Below, one piece after another: positions 7,342 to 13,674 of a stretch of DNA of 18,652 nt. Numbering within the stretch: position 1 is the stretch's first letter; each line of letters begins with the position of its first letter. This DNA comes from a bacterium. Its GTDB lineage: Bacteria > Acidobacteriota > Blastocatellia > Pyrinomonadales > Pyrinomonadaceae. The position numbers were made by a program, and so were the translations under genes. The notes below the pieces were generated by a model. The model saw only the letters and a list, made by a program, of their open reading frames with translations. It searched no databases and was not told the DNA's origin. Location of the stretch: assembly GCA_029945985.1 (NCBI GenBank), contig JAQSDP010000423.1, positions 1 through 18,652 of the forward strand, given 5' to 3'.

Positions 7342-7978
7342 TCGGCCCTTGCATGTATCCGGTCAACTTCTCTTTTAGCAATCCGCGGCCGCGGCTGATC
7401 CTGGACTTTGTCGTGCCCAATCCCAGCCGCATCACATCGGCAACATCCTCATAGCTTCGTCCCTCAATGTCCCGCAAAATGATCGGTATCCGATACTTCG
7501 GCGGCAGCGTTGCTATCGCACTTGCGATCACTCGGCTCCTTTCATCATCAACGAGTTCGGTATCTGCCAGCGGACGCAAATCCGGCGGTTGAAACTCGAC
7601 AGCCTCGGCGTCCACTGACTGGAAGAGCCCCGTTAATGAAAGCACCGATCGTCGTTTACGCTTTCGCAGTTCGGTGATCGCCAGGTTCGACGCGATCCGA
7701 TAGATGTACGTCGAGAACGCATAATTCGTGTGATAGCGATCAAGCGCAAAATACACGCGGACGAACGTTTCCTGGGCCAGATCTACCGCCTCTTCATAGT
7801 CGTTAAGGAACCGGTACAAAAAATTCGTGATCGGATTCTTGTAGCGAGACATTATTTCGCCGAACGCCGCTTCATCGCCATTCCGCACCTTTTCGATAAG
7901 CTGATGGTCAGACACAGTTCGAGCCGGCAACCGGACATCTTCGCCCGACGCACCCAGTTCGTTCGTGTCCAGGGCCAT
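7334..7978 (-). CDS. ECF-family RNA polymerase sigma factor
   Basis: A 214-residue protein from ATG 7978. Region 2 spans about 38-110 (AAFGEIMSRYKNPITNFLY, EAVDLAQETFVRVY, FSTYIYRIASNLAITELRKR) and region 4 about 150-205 (IATLPPKYRIPIILRDIEG, SYEDVADVM, GTTKSRISRGRGLL, a helix-turn-helix). There is no region 3, as expected for the ECF class. The linker of about 40 residues is rich in acidic residues. A GTG at 8023 would add 15 residues; neither start has a strong ribosome binding site, and I prefer the ATG. It directs polymerase to a regulon that cannot be read here. It is co-translated with the membrane anti-sigma gene (8-base overlap), so it is probably held inactive at the membrane until an envelope signal releases it. 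Confidence 0.92.
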   Translation of the reverse strand: MALDTNELGASGEDVRLPARTVSDHQLIEKVRNGDEAAFGEIMSRYKNPITNFLYRFLNDYEEAVDLAQETFVRVYFALDRYHTNYAFSTYIYRIASNLAITELRKRKRRSVLSLTGLFQSVDAEAVEFQPPDLRPLADTELVDDERSRVIASAIATLPPKYRIPIILRDIEGRSYEDVADVMRLGLGTTKSRISRGRGLLKEKLTGYMQGPNE

Positions 7979-8263
7979 ACAGTCCAACACTTTATCAGCT
8001 TGATTCCGATCGGAACAGAACACGGCCCGTCCAGTTCAATCACGCCGTTCGGGCCGCGAAGTTGCGAAATGATGATCAGACAGGTTTGATCGTCAAGACC
8101 AGGAATACCGTGCCGGTCGTTCGAGGCAACGAGATCGTCCCAATCAGCGTCGGCGGACCCCTCGGAACTGTGAGCTTGTCAGGGTAAGGCCGACTGACTC
8201 GTAGTTTCTTACGGCATAGCCGAACGCCATCGCTCCAGAGTGGCAATTACGATCTTGAAGTAG
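7979..8263 (-). other. Intergenic stretch upstream of sigma gene, with a partly open frame resembling a PP2C tail
   Basis: These 285 bases hold no convincing complete gene. On the minus strand, the frame from 8178 downward stays open for over 100 codons into the sigma gene. It contains WDDLVASNDRHG and then IPGLDDQTCLIII, reminiscent of the last helix and strand of PP2C/SpoIIE-type phosphatases (an A-N run, then D-D/N-x-T followed by hydrophobic residues). Upstream the same frame is interrupted by TGA (8181-8179) and by one further TAA. This may be a decayed gene end or chance; the opposite strand also has a short open frame ending near 8186. A perfect palindrome TTCCGATCGGAA sits at 8004-8015, of a length expected by chance in a window this size. 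No clear promoter for the sigma gene could be identified. Confidence 0.2.
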
Positions 8264-8833
8264 CTACTTTTTCGGCAACGCCATCGTCTCGCCTTCTACA
8301 TTTATTTCAAGATGGCGGGTCGTATTGTCGGTAACGCTTGGCGGCACGAGATCGTCAGTTTGATAACGCGTAGGAGGCGGAATGAACTCTCGGGCGGTGG
8401 GTAGCGAAGCGCGATCAGGGGCCGATCCGAGGGGATTTACGGTTTGGGGAACGAACGCGGCACGGCGGGATTCAAGCATCTTGCGGGATTTCATCAGGTC
8501 TGCGACACCCTTGGCAAATCCAAAGAACGCGGGGAACAACAACGCCCACCACCATACTCGGCCATTCGCTACACCCGTGAAAAAAAGCGAGAGAGATACG
8601 ACCAGGAATCCGATTCCTGTGATCATTCCTTTGATGCCGTCACCATACACCTCGTGCGGATCCTTTCGCCGAAGAGCGTCTTTCGGATCGCAGGAGATAT
8701 CAACGCCAAAGTCGCCCATCTTCGCAGGCAGCCTCCCGGTCATCGCTGCACGGACGACTGCGACGTCCGAGCCGCAGCTTCGGCAGAACTTTCCGTCTTC
8801 AGGATTTTTGGTACCGCACTTCGGACAAAACAT
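8264..8833 (-). CDS. Zinc-ribbon membrane protein
   Basis: A 189-residue protein. The N-terminus is a zinc ribbon: MFCPKCGTKN with C3 and C6, then KFCRSCGSD with C17 and C20. Two closely spaced membrane helices follow at about 70-88 (GMITGIGFLVVSLSLFF) and 92-110 (WWWALLFPAFFGF), a hairpin leaving both ends on the cytoplasmic side. The C-terminal 75 residues are Pro/Ser/Thr-rich and likely disordered. The ATG lies four bases after the rlmB stop, so it belongs to the same transcript. Proteins of this type (zinc ribbon plus membrane hairpin) are common and functionally uncharacterised. The cysteine spacing matches that of the RDD protein at 12153-13517. Confidence 0.85.
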   Translation of the reverse strand: MFCPKCGTKNPEDGKFCRSCGSDVAVVRAAMTGRLPAKMGDFGVDISCDPKDALRRKDPHEVYGDGIKGMITGIGFLVVSLSLFFTGVANGRVWWWALLFPAFFGFAKGVADLMKSRKMLESRRAAFVPQTVNPLGSAPDRASLPTAREFIPPPTRYQTDDLVPPSVTDNTTRHLEINVEGETMALPKK

Positions 8834-8837
8834 AATT

Positions 8838-9656
8838 CTATTCTTGTTTGAGATCGCGTTGTCGCCGGGCTTCGAAAAGTATTACGCCCGCCGCGACCGA
8901 AACGTTCAGCGAATCTATTTTTCCATACATAGGAATTTTCACCAACGCATCGCAATTCTCCGCGACCAGCCGATGAAGCCCGCTTCCCTCAGCCCCAAGG
9001 ACGACAGCCGTCGGCGTGGTCCAATCCCAATCCGTGTAACTCATTGTCGCATCACCGCTTGTCCCCACCACCCATACGTTCTTCTCCTTAAGGTATTCGA
9101 TGAACCGGTTCAGGTTGGTCACCTTCGCAACTTTTACGTGTTCGATCGCTCCCGCCGAAGATTTCGCCACCGTGTCGGTCAAACCAACAGCACGCCGCTC
9201 AGGGATGAACACGCCGTCTGCTCCCGCACATTCGACCGTCCGCAGGATCGCGCCCAGATTTCGCGGATCCTCAACCCCGTCCAGAATCACAAACAACGCA
9301 GGCTCGCTCGCCCGCACGACTAGCTCGTCCGCATCCACGTAATCTGCGGACGCCGCGATGGCGGCAACACCCTGATGATTCACGCCTTGTTCAACCAGTC
9401 GGTCAAGCCGCTCCCGCGGAACTGTTTCCACGATCACCCGGTGATCACGAGCAAGCTCAACGATCTCGTTGAGCCGATGCTGGCGGGCGCCATCTGCGAC
9501 AATGATCTTTTCGATCCGCCGACCACCGGAACGAAGGGCCTCGAGTATCGGAAGCACGCCATAAAGCGACACAGTCCCCGAACGTCGCGGAGGCTCGACA
9601 TCTTCGCGTCTGGGCTCTCGTCTGTCGCGTTCCCGGCTAAAGGTCTTCCCTTTCAT
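8838..9656 (-). CDS. rlmB: 23S rRNA 2'-O-ribose methyltransferase RlmB (SPOUT/TrmH family)
   Basis: A 272-residue protein from ATG 9656. This start shares ATGA with the upstream gene's stop and has GGAAG about six bases before it; a longer frame from TTG 9788 would lie wholly within the upstream gene and is rejected. The N-terminal 27 residues are a basic, Arg-rich extension. The RNA-binding L30e-like domain follows (SLYGVLPILEAL, NHQGVAAI), then the SPOUT knot: motif 1 DPRNLGAILRT (N133, R139), motif 2 VVLGAEGSGL (218-227) and motif 3 IPMYGKIDSLNVSVAAGVI (241-259). RlmB uses S-adenosylmethionine to methylate G2251 in the peptidyl-transferase P loop. The SPOUT family is certain; the exact target could also be another rRNA or tRNA ribose, but YGVLPILEAL and IDSLNVSVA favour RlmB. 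Confidence 0.92.
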   Translation of the reverse strand: MKGKTFSRERDRREPRREDVEPPRRSGTVSLYGVLPILEALRSGGRRIEKIIVADGARQHRLNEIVELARDHRVIVETVPRERLDRLVEQGVNHQGVAAIAASADYVDADELVVRASEPALFVILDGVEDPRNLGAILRTVECAGADGVFIPERRAVGLTDTVAKSSAGAIEHVKVAKVTNLNRFIEYLKEKNVWVVGTSGDATMSYTDWDWTTPTAVVLGAEGSGLHRLVAENCDALVKIPMYGKIDSLNVSVAAGVILFEARRQRDLKQE

Positions 9657-10636
9657 ATAAGCTTCCGCCGCATTCGCGAGTACCGCGTGAATTGGTCCTC
9701 GTTCGTTGTTGTTGATCCAAGGGCCCGCTGGACTCCGAACCAGTTTCTCTCGATTCCCTTCGACGTGTTTGCTACCGTTCGCGGCCAAACCTTGTCTAGA
9801 ATTTCCAATTTGTTTGCGTATGAGCGATCGAAAGCAGCACCGGGAATCAATTCACGAAGTTTGTCCGACAACACCTTCACATTCTCAGCCGCGATAAGTG
9901 ATTTCCTCTCGCCAAGGCATGAAAAATCGAACCCGTGTGGAAGAACTCGAAAGCCTGTTTCGTCTGAGGCGGTATAGATGTCGATCACGCTGTGGTCTGA
10001 AGTCGACAGATGCTCATCAAATTCCTTCATTTCTTTCCGTTTCTTCTTCAGTTTCGATTCGGCGGTAGTCGTGACTATCGCCCCCACGACGATCAGAACT
10101 ACCTCGGAAGTTCTAGCGACCACGACCGCCTCCGAGTTGAACGGATAGAACGTCAGCGAATCCGCTCCAAACGCCACTCCCTTCAGCCGCACCGCCGGTT
10201 TACTGGGCACAAGCGAGCTATCCTCGACGCGTTTGACGGCAAGCCCGAGCCGCTCCAACCTCGCGCTCACCTCGCCTGCCTCTTCGGCACGGACTCGGAA
10301 TATTGGAAACGGGGGAACAAGCCGTGCTACCGATTCCGCCAGGTCGCCATCCATCGCTACCGCCGACGCGATAGACTGAGCGTTGGTCCGGGCAACTCCG
10401 TCAGTGACGATTATATTGACGCCCGGCTCCCAGTCGTCCACCTCGACCGGCTTGAAACTGATGCCCGCGGCGATCTCTGCAGGTAACTCGAGCAGCTCGC
10501 CGCAGTAGAAACAATTGAGACGGTTCGGCGGGTTGGACCTAACGCACTTTCCGCAGGCGATAAGCTCGGCGGGCGAAAACCCGATTGACTCGGAGCGGAT
10601 CGGGATACCGTCAATCGTTGGTGGGTCGTTTGTCAT
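9653..10636 (-). CDS. Zinc-ribbon protein of unknown function upstream of rlmB
   Basis: I do not recognise this family. The 327-residue reading uses ATG 10636, which has GGA six bases upstream; ATG 10666 (ten residues longer) is possible but has no ribosome binding site. A zinc ribbon lies near the N-terminus: IACGKC with C28 and C31, and LNCFYCGELL with C42 and C45. The middle (65-150) alternates beta strands and helices (VNIIVTDGVARTN, PIFRVRAEEAGEVSARLERLG). A very hydrophobic stretch at about 169-190 (EAVVVARTSEVVLIVVGAIV) may be buried strands or a weak membrane segment, and is followed by a Lys-rich patch KLKKKRKEMKEF. The C-terminal third has DHSVIDIYTASDETGFRVL and RELIPGAAFD. The gene overlaps rlmB by ATGA, so it is probably co-expressed with that rRNA methylase. 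Confidence 0.8.
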   Translation of the reverse strand: MTNDPPTIDGIPIRSESIGFSPAELIACGKCVRSNPPNRLNCFYCGELLELPAEIAAGISFKPVEVDDWEPGVNIIVTDGVARTNAQSIASAVAMDGDLAESVARLVPPFPIFRVRAEEAGEVSARLERLGLAVKRVEDSSLVPSKPAVRLKGVAFGADSLTFYPFNSEAVVVARTSEVVLIVVGAIVTTTAESKLKKKRKEMKEFDEHLSTSDHSVIDIYTASDETGFRVLPHGFDFSCLGERKSLIAAENVKVLSDKLRELIPGAAFDRSYANKLEILDKVWPRTVANTSKGIERNWFGVQRALGSTTTNEDQFTRYSRMRRKLI

Positions 10637-10918
10637 TATTCGTCCGAAATCATCGAATTTTAACATCAAGTTCGGCGAATTGCTTGACCGCGAACGGCCA
10701 CGCGTAGCAAACTAGGGCATAAGGCTTATTGAGTTTGAGTTACATATTTAGTTTTCGGCAGTTACATTTATTTTGTTTTACCAAACGTAGATCAGAACTT
10801 TTTTCGATCCTCTTAGAAACAGGCAGGCCTTTTAGATACTTAGTACCCGTAACACGTCCGACAACCAGCTTGTAACTGCACCTCAAAGGTAGCCCCGACA
10901 TAATTTGGGGGTCACACA
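10637..10918. other. Divergent intergenic region, AT-rich in the middle
   Basis: These 282 bases separate two divergent units (zinc-ribbon/rlmB to the left, NYN/DUF2203 to the right) and should carry promoters for both. The centre (about 10725-10860) is clearly richer in A and T than the surrounding genes. I found no pair of boxes close enough to consensus to call on either strand. A run GGGGG at 10907-10911, seven bases before ATG 10919, is a possible ribosome binding site. Short open frames on the minus strand here look non-coding. Confidence 0.5.
10739..10767 (+). repeat. Short direct repeat in divergent intergenic region
   Basis: GTTACAT occurs at 10739-10745 and again at 10761-10767, each followed by a similar T-rich tail. 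The repeat spacing is 22 bases, about two helical turns, as expected if a regulator bound the same face twice. Short enough to be chance. Confidence 0.3.
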
Positions 10919-11599
10919 ATGCAGTTCGAGACGACCGCAAGTTCGTCGTGGAAATTCGGCCATCGCGGCCGCGTTGCTGTTTTCATTGACGGCAACAATC
11001 TTTTCCACGCGGCTAGGTTTCATAACATAGATATCGATTACAACAAGCTTCTCCGTATCCTGCTTGGAGACGGCCGCTTGCTTCGTGCCTTCTTCTACAC
11101 CGGTGTAGACATCGGTGCGGAACGCCAGCAAGGCTTCCTGCTCTGGATGAGGCGAAACGGTTTTCGCGTGGTGCAGAAAGAGCTGAAGACCTTCTACGAC
11201 GGGACCCGCAAGGCAAATCTTGACGTCGAGATCGCCGTGGACATGCTGTCGCTTGCAGGTCGCTACGACACGGCAGTGCTTGTGTCGGGCGACGAAGATT
11301 TTGTCTATGCGGTTAACGCTGTAGCCTACAAAGGCTGTCGCGTCGAAGTCGCCGGTTTCCGGTCGAACACCGCACCGCGGCTGATAGACGTTGCTGATTT
11401 TTTTATCGATCTCGGGGATATCGCGGACCTGATAAGAAAGGACTCATCGCAATCCAGCGAATTCGACATCCCGTCTTTCATGCCTGACGGCGACGCCCCG
11501 GAACCGGCGCTGCTTCGCCATCATCGCGATTCGTCGTCGCGTAATATTCGACAGGAGGCCGGTGAGACGCCAGACCTCGTAAGGGTGCGCGACGAATAA
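10919..11599 (+). CDS. NYN domain (LabA/DUF88-type) PIN-like ribonuclease
   Basis: A 226-residue protein. Residues 17-165 form a NYN domain: RVAVFIDGNNLFHAA with D24, FFYTGVDIG, the helix-turn segment LDVEIAVDML with D102, E104 and D108, and VLVSGDEDFVYAV with D125 and D127. These acidic residues form the metal-binding centre of the PIN-like nuclease fold. The domain ends with VEVAGFRSNTAPRLIDVADFFIDL. A C-terminal tail of about 55 residues is polar and probably disordered. NYN proteins are generally RNA endonucleases or RNA-binding; the target here is unknown. The stop overlaps the DUF2203 start by one base (TAATG), so the pair is translationally coupled. It is divergent from the rlmB unit. 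Confidence 0.9.
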   Translation: MQFETTASSSWKFGHRGRVAVFIDGNNLFHAARFHNIDIDYNKLLRILLGDGRLLRAFFYTGVDIGAERQQGFLLWMRRNGFRVVQKELKTFYDGTRKANLDVEIAVDMLSLAGRYDTAVLVSGDEDFVYAVNAVAYKGCRVEVAGFRSNTAPRLIDVADFFIDLGDIADLIRKDSSQSSEFDIPSFMPDGDAPEPALLRHHRDSSSRNIRQEAGETPDLVRVRDE

Positions 11600-11973
11600 T
11601 GAAACTGTTCACCTTGGAAGAAGCGAACGCATTGCTGCCGGAGATTCGCAGGAAGTTGCTGAGGATCCAAAAACTCTACGCGGAAGTCGGGGAAATGCGT
11701 GAACAGGCGGCAGCGGCCGCTGCGGCTTCACAATTCGGAGGCGGAATGAAAGGCGGCTCAGGCTATGTACATTCGCTCTACGAGATCGGCAAGATCACGA
11801 CCGAGATCAACGCGGCCGGCGTTCAGCTAAAGGATTATTCCCGCGGTCTCATCGACTTCCCATCCCGCCGAGGAGACCAGGTCGTGCTACTTTGCTGGCA
11901 GCTCGGGGAAGGCGATGAGATCGAATGGTGGCACGACACCGATGCTGGATTCGCCGGAAGGCAGCGGCTCTAG
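11599..11973 (+). CDS. DUF2203 family protein
   Basis: A 124-residue protein. It shows the full pattern of the DUF2203 family: KLFTLEEANALLPEIRRKL at the start, a helical middle, GVQLKDYSRGLIDFPSRRG (75-91), VVLLCWQLGEGDEIEWWH (95-112) and the terminal GFAGRQRL. An unusual alanine run (residues 37-43) and a Gly-rich loop (47-54) sit in the central helix region. The family is small, cytoplasmic and uncharacterised. It is the second gene of a coupled pair with the NYN nuclease (TAATG overlap), hinting at a joint function with it. Family identity is confident; function is unknown. Confidence 0.88.
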   Translation: MKLFTLEEANALLPEIRRKLLRIQKLYAEVGEMREQAAAAAAASQFGGGMKGGSGYVHSLYEIGKITTEINAAGVQLKDYSRGLIDFPSRRGDQVVLLCWQLGEGDEIEWWHDTDAGFAGRQRL

Positions 11974-12010
11974 GCTCGTAATTCCGTAAGTTCTTTGTTT
12001 GAAACCCTTT

Positions 12011-12025
12011 GCGCCGAAACGGCGC
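12011..12025 (+). other. Perfect GC hairpin after the NYN/DUF2203 pair
   Basis: GCGCCG-AAA-CGGCGC forms a six-pair stem with a three-base loop, 37 bases after the DUF2203 stop. It is not followed by a T run on either strand, so it is at best a weak or factor-assisted terminator or a transcript 3' end stabiliser. Confidence 0.3.
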
Positions 12026-12056
12026 TTAAAGACCGTAAACGCATCTATTCTGTGCG

Positions 12057-12083
12057 CTTTACTATTGACGAGTTAAAGTAAAG
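12057..12083. promoter_or_regulatory. Candidate operator: inverted repeat over the -35 box
   Basis: CTTTACT (12057-12063) and AGTAAAG (12077-12083) are perfect inverted repeats whose centres are about 20 bases apart. The left arm ends just before the -35 box and the right arm lies in the promoter spacer. This geometry fits a dimeric repressor site, but seven-base arms can arise by chance. Confidence 0.3.
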
Positions 12084-12092
12084 TCTGATACT
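12065..12092 (+). promoter_or_regulatory. Sigma-70-type promoter for the zinc-ribbon/RDD gene
   Basis: TTGACG (12065-12070, five of six consensus) is separated by 16 bases from GATACT (12087-12092, four of six). The predicted transcript starts near 12099, leaving a leader of about 54 bases before ATG 12153. It lies in the gap after the DUF2203 gene and gives the RDD gene its own transcription start. Confidence 0.45.
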
Positions 12093-12152
12093 CTCACCGT
12101 TAAGTTAGCTCCGCGCTTAGCCCATTCATTCATAAATAGGATTGTCGGACTT

Positions 12153-13517
12153 ATGACGTGCCCTGTCTGCAAACGCGAACTCGCACCTACGCTTTCTATC
12201 TGTTACGCGTGCGGAACGATGGTTCAGGACAGCGTTCGCGAAGAACTCGCGACGAAGATCGGCCGCGCATCGAAGCCTTTGGAGTTCAAGCTCGTTGAGC
12301 AAGTCGAAAAAGTGATCACCACTTCAGCCCCGGACGTGGTCGCATATGCTGAACCCGAACTAGTCCGCGCGGTCCCGAATCCTCCGATCGTCGAACGTCC
12401 GCAGGCCGCTCAGGTCGAGCGAGCAGTGCGTCCTCGGGGCGATCAGACCGAGCGCATCAGCCGGCACACGAGCCCGACGCTCGTCGGGTTTCAGAATCCG
12501 AAGTCGGATGTGCCCGACTGGAGACTGCAACTCCAGAACTCCATTCGTCAACGAAAGGCTGAACCGATCACAGAGCAGCAGCCGTTGATCCCGGGACTTC
12601 ACACTCATCTTGTGACTAATGGTGCGACCGCACTGAAGGCTCGATATATCCCTGAGCCCGAGCAAGAGCCCGCACGGTCCGCAAATCCGCGTCTCGAGAA
12701 TGCGATGAAACGGATCGAGGATTCCCGGCGAAAATTCTCAAACTCTCCCAAACTAGCGGAGACGACCCCGGCCGCATCTACGAAGAATTATCCATTCAAT
12801 GTCGTCGAAAGTTCCAGTATGCAAGCCGCTTCGGCAGAATCCGCCAAGCCGGCAACCGTAAATGCTATACCCCGGCCACGGCTCGTGTCCAAGACGAACG
12901 TAACACCACGAAAAGGCCTGGACACTAACAAACTTCCGGCTATCGCAGAAGTCTCTTCGGCTCCTATCCTGTCCGCTCCGCCGATCGTTGAAAGAATGGA
13001 TACGCCGGCACCCGAGTTGGAGCCGATCAGGATCGAGATCGTCGGCGTTGAGATCGCGCCAGTTGAGGTACAAGCTCCAGTGCTCGAACCGGAAGTCGAA
13101 GAGGTTGATGATCTCGCTCCGCTTTCGACTCGCCTCACGGCAGGACTGTTCGACGTGATCATCGCTGGGTTCGGTACAGCGATATTGATGTCGCCATTGT
13201 TTGTCCGCGGCGGTGAGTGGCTTTCCACTTCCGGCATTATTGCGATCGCGGCGGCATTCGGCATAATGCTGTTCACCTATCTTACGGTCGGCATCGGCCT
13301 TCGCGGCCGCACGCTTGGGATGAAGATCTTTTCGCTCGAGGTGATTGATATCGAAGCGAACGAATATCCGACGTTTCATCAATCTGCGGTTCGCTCCGCC
13401 GTTTTTATTCTCGGTTTGCCGTTGCTCGGGATCGGATTTCTCCCGGCGTTCTTCAATGATGAACGTCGTGCGGCTCACGATCTTGTTTCGGGTACGATCC
13501 TCGTTCGCGAGCTCTGA
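12153..13517 (+). CDS. Zinc-ribbon and RDD-domain membrane protein with long disordered linker
   Basis: A 454-residue protein in three parts. The N-terminal zinc ribbon is MTCPVCKREL with C3 and C6, then SICYACGTMV with C17 and C20. A linker of about 280 residues (40-320) is rich in Pro, Ala, Glu and Val and has no fold-like pattern. The C-terminal RDD domain (321-454) opens with LSTRLTAGLFDVIIAG (R327, D334), has membrane helices near 332-352, 358-380 and 413-434, contains LRGRTLGMKIFSLEV, and ends DERRAAHDLVSGTILV. RDD proteins are membrane proteins of varied or unknown role, some implicated in ion or solute transport. The gene stands alone, with its own promoter (12065-12092) and terminator (13554-13586). 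Domain calls are confident; function is open. Confidence 0.9.
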   Translation: MTCPVCKRELAPTLSICYACGTMVQDSVREELATKIGRASKPLEFKLVEQVEKVITTSAPDVVAYAEPELVRAVPNPPIVERPQAAQVERAVRPRGDQTERISRHTSPTLVGFQNPKSDVPDWRLQLQNSIRQRKAEPITEQQPLIPGLHTHLVTNGATALKARYIPEPEQEPARSANPRLENAMKRIEDSRRKFSNSPKLAETTPAASTKNYPFNVVESSSMQAASAESAKPATVNAIPRPRLVSKTNVTPRKGLDTNKLPAIAEVSSAPILSAPPIVERMDTPAPELEPIRIEIVGVEIAPVEVQAPVLEPEVEEVDDLAPLSTRLTAGLFDVIIAGFGTAILMSPLFVRGGEWLSTSGIIAIAAAFGIMLFTYLTVGIGLRGRTLGMKIFSLEVIDIEANEYPTFHQSAVRSAVFILGLPLLGIGFLPAFFNDERRAAHDLVSGTILVREL

Positions 13518-13553
13518 CCCTTATTTCGCCTAAGACGCCTTTTGCCATCTCGT

Positions 13554-13586
13554 CCGGAACCACCAAAATGGCTCCGGGCTTTTTTT
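13554..13586 (+). terminator. Rho-independent terminator of the RDD gene
   Basis: The stem pairs CCGGA (13554-13558) plus CCA (13560-13562) with TGG (13569-13571) plus TCCGG (13573-13577). It has one A-C mismatch and a six-base loop, and is followed after GC by seven T residues (13580-13586). It lies 36 bases after the RDD stop. Confidence 0.9.
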
Positions 13587-13600
13587 GTATGACGGGATTT

Positions 13601-13618
13601 CCAGCCTCTCACGGCTGG
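13601..13618 (+). other. Second hairpin between RDD gene and rqcH
   Basis: CCAGCC (13601-13606) and GGCTGG (13613-13618) form a perfect six-pair stem with a six-base loop. The trailing sequence GTTTAGAC is not a proper T run. It may be a back-up terminator element or part of the rqcH leader. Confidence 0.3.
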
Positions 13619-13622
13619 GTTT

Positions 13623-13672
13623 AGACTTCTATCTGCCAACAGAACAGACGTTAAAAAATGTGTTCTAAGTCT
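13623..13672 (+). promoter_or_regulatory. Possible structured leader in front of rqcH
   Basis: Two nested inverted repeats share a continuous 3' arm: AGAACA (13641-13646) pairs with TGTTCT (13661-13666), and AGACTT (13623-13628) pairs with AAGTCT (13667-13672). The result is a 12-pair stem with a 12-base bulge and a 14-base loop, ending two bases before ATG 13675. If transcribed, it would bury the region where a ribosome would bind. Seen as sequence symmetry only; no folding energy was computed. Confidence 0.3.
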
Positions 13673-13674
13673 TT

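Noticed and set aside
8004..8015. Perfect palindrome TTCCGATCGGAA upstream of the sigma gene
   Set aside because: Twelve-base palindromes are expected several times by chance in a window of this size, and it lies at or inside the possible extended sigma coding frame.
8382..9323. Plus-strand open frame of 313 codons
   Set aside because: It runs across two convincing minus-strand genes (zinc-ribbon protein and rlmB) and reads as low-quality Arg/Pro/His-rich sequence; a shadow frame.
9657..9788. N-terminal extension of RlmB from TTG 9788
   Set aside because: The extension would lie wholly inside the upstream gene; ATG 9656 has the ATGA coupling and a ribosome binding site.
9375..9977. Plus-strand open frame of 200 codons
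   Set aside because: It lies antisense to rlmB and the zinc-ribbon gene, whose frames, overlap and motifs are secure.
10740..10940. Minus-strand 66-codon frame in the AT-rich intergenic region
   Set aside because: It uses a TTG start, has basic non-domain content and overlaps the NYN gene start; judged non-coding.
12753..13478. Long minus-strand open frame (241 codons) opposite the RDD gene
   Set aside because: It is antisense to a well-supported zinc-ribbon/RDD protein, and its translation is rich in Arg, Asp and Cys without any domain pattern.
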